Assembly (NCBI GenBank): GCA_041583135.1
Contig: JBFHGJ010000012.1
Coordinates: 1 to 64,000 of the forward strand
Reading direction: 5' to 3'
Length of the DNA: 64,000 nucleotides
Source of the DNA: JABSOG01 sp041583135
GTDB taxonomy: Bacteria; Pseudomonadota; Gammaproteobacteria; Enterobacterales; Alteromonadaceae
Positions 60,292-64,000 of this stretch are shown piece after piece (position 1 is the first letter of the stretch; each line of letters opens with the position of its first letter). The position numbers and the translations under genes are program-made. The notes beneath the pieces are model-generated. The model was given only the letters and a program-made list of their open reading frames with translations, did not search any database and was not told the origin of the DNA.

Positions 60292-62778
60292 ATGATGGTT
60301 AAAAAGATCTTACCAGCCGCAGTTATACTCGGTTCCTCCTTTGCCGTTTCGGCCGGTGACAAATTCGTCGTCGGGGATATGAAGATTGAAGGTCTGCAAC
60401 GGGTTACCGTCGGCGCTACCTTAACTCACATCCCGTTTAGTATCGGCGATGAGATCAGTGATTATGACTTGTCTCGTACCGTCCGTATGATGTATGGCTC
60501 TGGCTTTTTCGACAACGTTGCGGTGTACACCGAGGGCAATGCGATTTTATTCGTGGTTCGCGAAAGGCCGATAATCGACTCGCTTGACTATGATGGCAAC
60601 AAAGACATCAAAGACGAACAGCTTGAGGAGAGTTTGACCTCTAACGGTTTGATGGTTGGCGAAACACTGGACAAAACCATGATCCAGCAGATCAAAAACG
60701 GTTTGTTGGAGTTTTTCCACTCAGTCGGTAAATACAACGCCAAGGTCGATATTCAAGTCAAAGACTTACCTCGTAATCGAGTGAAGCTTGATTTCGTATT
60801 CGATGAAGGCGATGCCGCTGCCGTGAGACAAATCAATATCGTTGGCAATGAGCTGTTTTCAGATGAAGAGTTGATGAAAGACTTTGAATCGGAGCAGGAC
60901 TTGCCATGGTGGCGCTTTATGTCTGATGACCGTTATCGCAAGCAAACCTTGCAAGGTGACTTTGAAAAGCTCAAAAGCTATTACCTTGACCGTGGTTATT
61001 TGCGCTTTGACATCGAATCGACTCAAGTCTCGGTTACCCCGGATAAAGAGTCTGTTTATGTCACCTTGAATATCCACGAAGGTGAACAATACAAGGTCAC
61101 CGGTTTTGACTTCATCGGCGACTTGCTCGGCTATGAAGACACCATGAAGAAGATTGTGCCTATCGGTAAAGGCGAGCTGTATAACGGCGCGCGAATTACC
61201 TATACCGAGAAGATGGTCAGCGAGTTTTTAGGGCGCTATGGTTATGCCAACTCACAGGTCACGACCATACCTGAAATCGACGATGAGAAAAAAGAAGTTA
61301 AGTTGACCATCAAAGTTGCGCCGGGCAAACGCATTTATGTGCGCCACATCAACTTTGTCGGCAATGACACGACTTCCGATGAGGTGATCCGCCGTGAGAT
61401 CCGTCAAATGGAAGGCTCGTGGTTGTCTAACCAATTGTTGGAATTGTCGAAAAACCGTATTCAGCGGTTGCCGTATATGGAGACCGTCGAGTTTGAAACG
61501 CGCCCGGTTGCCGGGGTTGAAGATCAGGTCGATGTTATCTTTTCTGTCAAAGAGCAGCTTTCAGGCTCGTTCAATGCCGGTGTTTCTTATGGTGACTTCA
61601 ATGGTCTGTCATTCCAAGCCGGTATTCAGCAAAACAACTTCCTTGGTACGGGTAATCGTGTCGGTATCGGTCTAAATACCGCCAAAGGTTTTGAGAGCTT
61701 CAATATCTCTTATACCGACCCTTACTTCACCATTGACGGCATCAGTTTAGGCGGTACCTTGTTGTATCGTAACTATGATGCCTCAAAGCAGCGTAACTTT
61801 ACCGACTACCGTAGTAAGTCTTATACCATCGGTGCGAACATCGGTTTTCCAATCAATGAGTCGAACTCTTTCAACTTTGGTTTGGCTTATAAGTTTGAGA
61901 ACGTCTCGCAAATTGCCGAGTATGAGCAAATTCGATTGTTTAAGTCTTTGTTTGAAAATCCTGACTTTCCAGACCGAGGCATCAAGTATACCAACGTTGA
62001 AGCGACCATGGGCTGGTACCGCACTACGATTAACCGCGGTACGTTCCCAACGGATGGTTCGACGCAAAATGCACAGTTGCGCGTCACGGTACCGGGCTCT
62101 GATGTTCAGTACTTTAAGTTCAGCTATAATGCCAACTTCTATTGGCCAATCAGCCAAGATCACCAGTGGACGTTCTTAGCCAAAGTGAAACTGGGCTATG
62201 GTAACGGCTATGGCGATATCAATGGTTTTGATCAGGTCTTGCCATTTTCTGAAAACTTCAGAACCGGGCAAAACGAGATCCGCGGCTTTACCGCCAATAC
62301 TGTCGGTCCTAAGGCGGTATTTAGGGTGCCGGATTCAATTCCTGGTTCGCCTAATGAAGAAGGCAGTGCAGGTCAAATCGTATTGACTGAAGATTATGAT
62401 CGCCTATCGGCCGGCAGCAGCACCCGCATTTCGTCGGTTGGTGGTAATGCCACTGCGACCGGTTCGTTGGAACTGATTTTCCCTACGCCGTTGGTGTCGG
62501 ATGAACTCAAAAACTCAGTACGTACCAGCTTCTTTATCGATGCCGGTAATATTTGGGATACCGAGTTTGACTATGAAAATCTCTCCCAGCTTGAAAATGT
62601 CGGCTCCGTAGAGCTGTTGGATTATTCCGATCCGAGTCTATATCGTTTATCATCCGGTGTTTCACTACAGTGGCTATCACCGATGGGGCCGATGATCTTC
62701 AGTTTTGCCAAAACCTTGAAAAAGCGTGAAGGCGACCGGGTGGACGTATTTAGCTTTAACATCGGCACAACATTTTAA
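60292..62778 (+). CDS. bamA: Outer-membrane assembly factor BamA
   Basis: This 828-residue Omp85-family protein inserts beta-barrels into the outer membrane. The signal peptide ends AVSA near residue 21; five POTRA domains span about 22-430, starting FVVGDMKIEGLQRV. The C-terminal 16-strand barrel has the final strand ending in a C-terminal Phe (FNIGTTF), the usual signal for OMP assembly. The VRGF loop motif appears as IRGF near 660. Two ATG codons are adjacent (60292, 60295). It follows rseP after 22 bp. Confidence 0.96.
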   Translation: MMVKKILPAAVILGSSFAVSAGDKFVVGDMKIEGLQRVTVGATLTHIPFSIGDEISDYDLSRTVRMMYGSGFFDNVAVYTEGNAILFVVRERPIIDSLDYDGNKDIKDEQLEESLTSNGLMVGETLDKTMIQQIKNGLLEFFHSVGKYNAKVDIQVKDLPRNRVKLDFVFDEGDAAAVRQINIVGNELFSDEELMKDFESEQDLPWWRFMSDDRYRKQTLQGDFEKLKSYYLDRGYLRFDIESTQVSVTPDKESVYVTLNIHEGEQYKVTGFDFIGDLLGYEDTMKKIVPIGKGELYNGARITYTEKMVSEFLGRYGYANSQVTTIPEIDDEKKEVKLTIKVAPGKRIYVRHINFVGNDTTSDEVIRREIRQMEGSWLSNQLLELSKNRIQRLPYMETVEFETRPVAGVEDQVDVIFSVKEQLSGSFNAGVSYGDFNGLSFQAGIQQNNFLGTGNRVGIGLNTAKGFESFNISYTDPYFTIDGISLGGTLLYRNYDASKQRNFTDYRSKSYTIGANIGFPINESNSFNFGLAYKFENVSQIAEYEQIRLFKSLFENPDFPDRGIKYTNVEATMGWYRTTINRGTFPTDGSTQNAQLRVTVPGSDVQYFKFSYNANFYWPISQDHQWTFLAKVKLGYGNGYGDINGFDQVLPFSENFRTGQNEIRGFTANTVGPKAVFRVPDSIPGSPNEEGSAGQIVLTEDYDRLSAGSSTRISSVGGNATATGSLELIFPTPLVSDELKNSVRTSFFIDAGNIWDTEFDYENLSQLENVGSVELLDYSDPSLYRLSSGVSLQWLSPMGPMIFSFAKTLKKREGDRVDVFSFNIGTTF

Positions 62779-62815
62779 AAATTTGAAATCACTAATGAAA
62801 TACATTGAGGAAACT

Positions 62816-63340
62816 ATGTTCAATAAAACAGTTAAGAATGTTGCAGTATTACTGTTAGGCTCATTTATGATGCTTGGCAATGCCAGCGCCAAAGAAACCA
62901 AAATCGCCTATGTAGATTATCAGGCGGTTGCTCAGCAGTTGCCGCAAATGGCTGCTATTGAGCAAACCATTTCAGACGAATTTAAAGAGCGTGTCGATGC
63001 CATCAAGAAAATTGAATCCGACCTTAAATTCAACATGGAAAAGCTTAAGCGCGAAGCGGCAACCATGAGCACCACCGAGCAAGATAAGCTCAAAGCAGAG
63101 ATCATGGAGCAACGTAAAACCTATGAATCTAACGCCGGTCCTTTGCAGCAACAAATGCAACGTCGTGCCAGCGAAGAACAAAACAAAGTGATGGCCAAAG
63201 TGCTTCAAGCCGTTGAGCAAATCGCCAAAGATAAAGGTTTTGACATCGTTTTACGTCGTGAAACCGTGGCTTTTGCCAATGCCGATGCCAAATTGGATAT
63301 CTCTGATGAAGTAGCGAACAAGGTTAAAACGCAAAAATAA
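62816..63340 (+). CDS. skp: Periplasmic chaperone Skp (OmpH family)
   Basis: This 174-residue trimeric jellyfish-shaped chaperone holds unfolded outer-membrane proteins. The signal peptide is at 1-25 (ending NASA), then KIAYVDYQAVAQQLPQM (in parts) and a long coiled coil from about 45 to 140 rich in K/E/Q. TGAGGAAA precedes the ATG at 62816. Upstream in-frame codons belong to the end of bamA. The stop overlaps the lpxD start (TAATG). Confidence 0.95.
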   Translation: MFNKTVKNVAVLLLGSFMMLGNASAKETKIAYVDYQAVAQQLPQMAAIEQTISDEFKERVDAIKKIESDLKFNMEKLKREAATMSTTEQDKLKAEIMEQRKTYESNAGPLQQQMQRRASEEQNKVMAKVLQAVEQIAKDKGFDIVLRRETVAFANADAKLDISDEVANKVKTQK

Positions 63341-64000
63341 TGACCGTTACTGTTAAACACATTGCTTTGCACCTCGGTGGTATCGTCCATGGCGACGACA
63401 CCATCGAGATTGCTCAAGTTGCGTCACTAAGCAACGCCAACAAGGGCGCTATCAGCTTTTTGACCAATAACAAATACCGTGAACAGTTACTGACCAGCGA
63501 GGCCGGTGCGGTGCTTATCGCCCCGAGCGAACTGGCATACTGTCAGCAAAATACCCAATTGACCGTGATTGTGCTGGATAACCCCTATTTGGGTTATGCC
63601 AAAGTGGCACAATTGCTCGACACCACGCCACAACAGGCTGGTGGCGTGCATCCAACGGCGGTCATTGATTCAAGTGCTGTTGTTGCACCAAGTGCTTCTA
63701 TTGGTGCCAACGCGGTGGTCGCCCCCGGGGCTGTTATTGGCGAGAATGTTGTGATCGGTGCGAACTGCTATGTCGGTGATAACACCGTCATTGGCGATAA
63801 TACTCGCCTTTGGGCTAACGTATCGATTTACCATGGTGTTGTGATCGGACGGAATTGTTTGTTCCAATCCGGGGCCGTTATCGGCTCCGATGGTTTTGGT
63901 TATGCGCCACAAGGTCGGCAGTGGGTTAAGATCCCGCAGCTCGGTGGTGTTGTCATTGGCGATAATGTCGAGGTCGGAGCCAATACGGCCATTGACCGTG
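63340..64000 (+). CDS. lpxD: UDP-3-O-acyl-glucosamine N-acyltransferase LpxD, 3' end missing
   Basis: This lipid A pathway acyltransferase is cut by the window end after about 220 codons (the family is near 340). The N-terminal uridine-binding domain includes ISFLTNNKYREQL near 36-48. From about residue 100 the hexapeptide repeats of a left-handed beta-helix begin (ASIGANAVVAPGAVIGENV, in parts), and IGSDGFGYAPQ near 185-195 is a family motif. The ATG at 63340 overlaps the skp stop. The reading frame stays open to the last base. Confidence 0.95.
   Translation, partial: MTVTVKHIALHLGGIVHGDDTIEIAQVASLSNANKGAISFLTNNKYREQLLTSEAGAVLIAPSELAYCQQNTQLTVIVLDNPYLGYAKVAQLLDTTPQQAGGVHPTAVIDSSAVVAPSASIGANAVVAPGAVIGENVVIGANCYVGDNTVIGDNTRLWANVSIYHGVVIGRNCLFQSGAVIGSDGFGYAPQGRQWVKIPQLGGVVIGDNVEVGANTAIDR

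Noticed and set aside
1..64000. Mobile elements, CRISPR arrays, phage genes or a defence island
   Set aside because: I looked for transposase motifs, repeated spacers, integrases and odd-composition islands and found none. The gaps are short and nearly all genes are core functions.

Overview
The window is a stretch of core chromosome from a gammaproteobacterium. The operon orders (rpoE-rseABC, lepAB-rnc-era-recO-pdxJ, barA opposite relA-mazG, rpsB-tsf-pyrH-frr-uppS-cdsA-dxr-rseP-bamA-skp-lpxD) are those of Escherichia coli and relatives. The type IV pilus cluster beside nadE/glnB, the TapY2-like protein and the moderate base composition point to a marine Alteromonadales-like lineage. I cannot name a genus from the sequence alone. 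I see no insertion sequence, prophage, CRISPR array, restriction or toxin island, and no pseudogene. Nearly all of the 64 kb is coding, and I could name almost every gene.

Layout. 1-318: end of a tRNA array (Glu, Glu, Ala, Glu). 451-4501: slyD and ygfZ leftward, the sdhE-ygfX pair rightward, nadB leftward. 4620-7646: the sigma-E operon rpoE-rseA-rseB-rseC behind an excellent sigma-E promoter. 7845-13665: lepA-lepB-rnc-era-recO-pdxJ. 13723-19735: sensor kinase barA, divergent from relA-mazG. 19865-25270: tesA, divergent from the ABC exporter ybbA-ybbP, then folX and perM. 25573-32021: minor pilins pilV-pilW-pilX, the tip protein pilY1, pilE and a TapY2-like protein, tightly overlapping. Convergent to it (32068-33326) are two FimT/GspH pseudopilins. 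33554-37602: nadE, glnB, bamD, rluD, pgeF. 37717-42906: clpB, gshA and a transglycosylase-like lipoprotein. 42964-46743: corB and ypjD leftward, ffh rightward. 46896-52245: yqjG, then dapD, glnD and map leftward. 52399-64000: rpsB-tsf, pyrH-frr and uppS-cdsA-dxr-rseP-bamA-skp-lpxD, the last gene cut by the window end.

How the genes work together. The envelope-stress circuit has its sigma factor, anti-sigma factor, co-regulators and intramembrane protease here (RpoE, RseA, RseB, RseC, RseP), along with outer-membrane clients (BamA, BamD, Skp, LpxD). Nitrogen sensing is represented by PII (GlnB) and its uridylyltransferase (GlnD). Translation, protein targeting and tRNA or rRNA modification fill much of the rest (LepA, Ffh, LepB, RpsB, Tsf, Frr, Map, RluD, Era, Rnc, YgfZ).

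The most rewarding places for a second look are: the two FimT proteins, both ending in a GRxR tail motif and one with Asp instead of Glu at position +5; a leftward terminator with no leftward gene beside it between gshA and the lipoprotein; the pseudoknot-capable leader of rpsB; the sigma-E and heat-shock promoters; and a RelA whose EXDD-region motif reads E-F-S-D. I found no wholly new system. All identifications come from reading the sequence and remembering family members; no database search was run.
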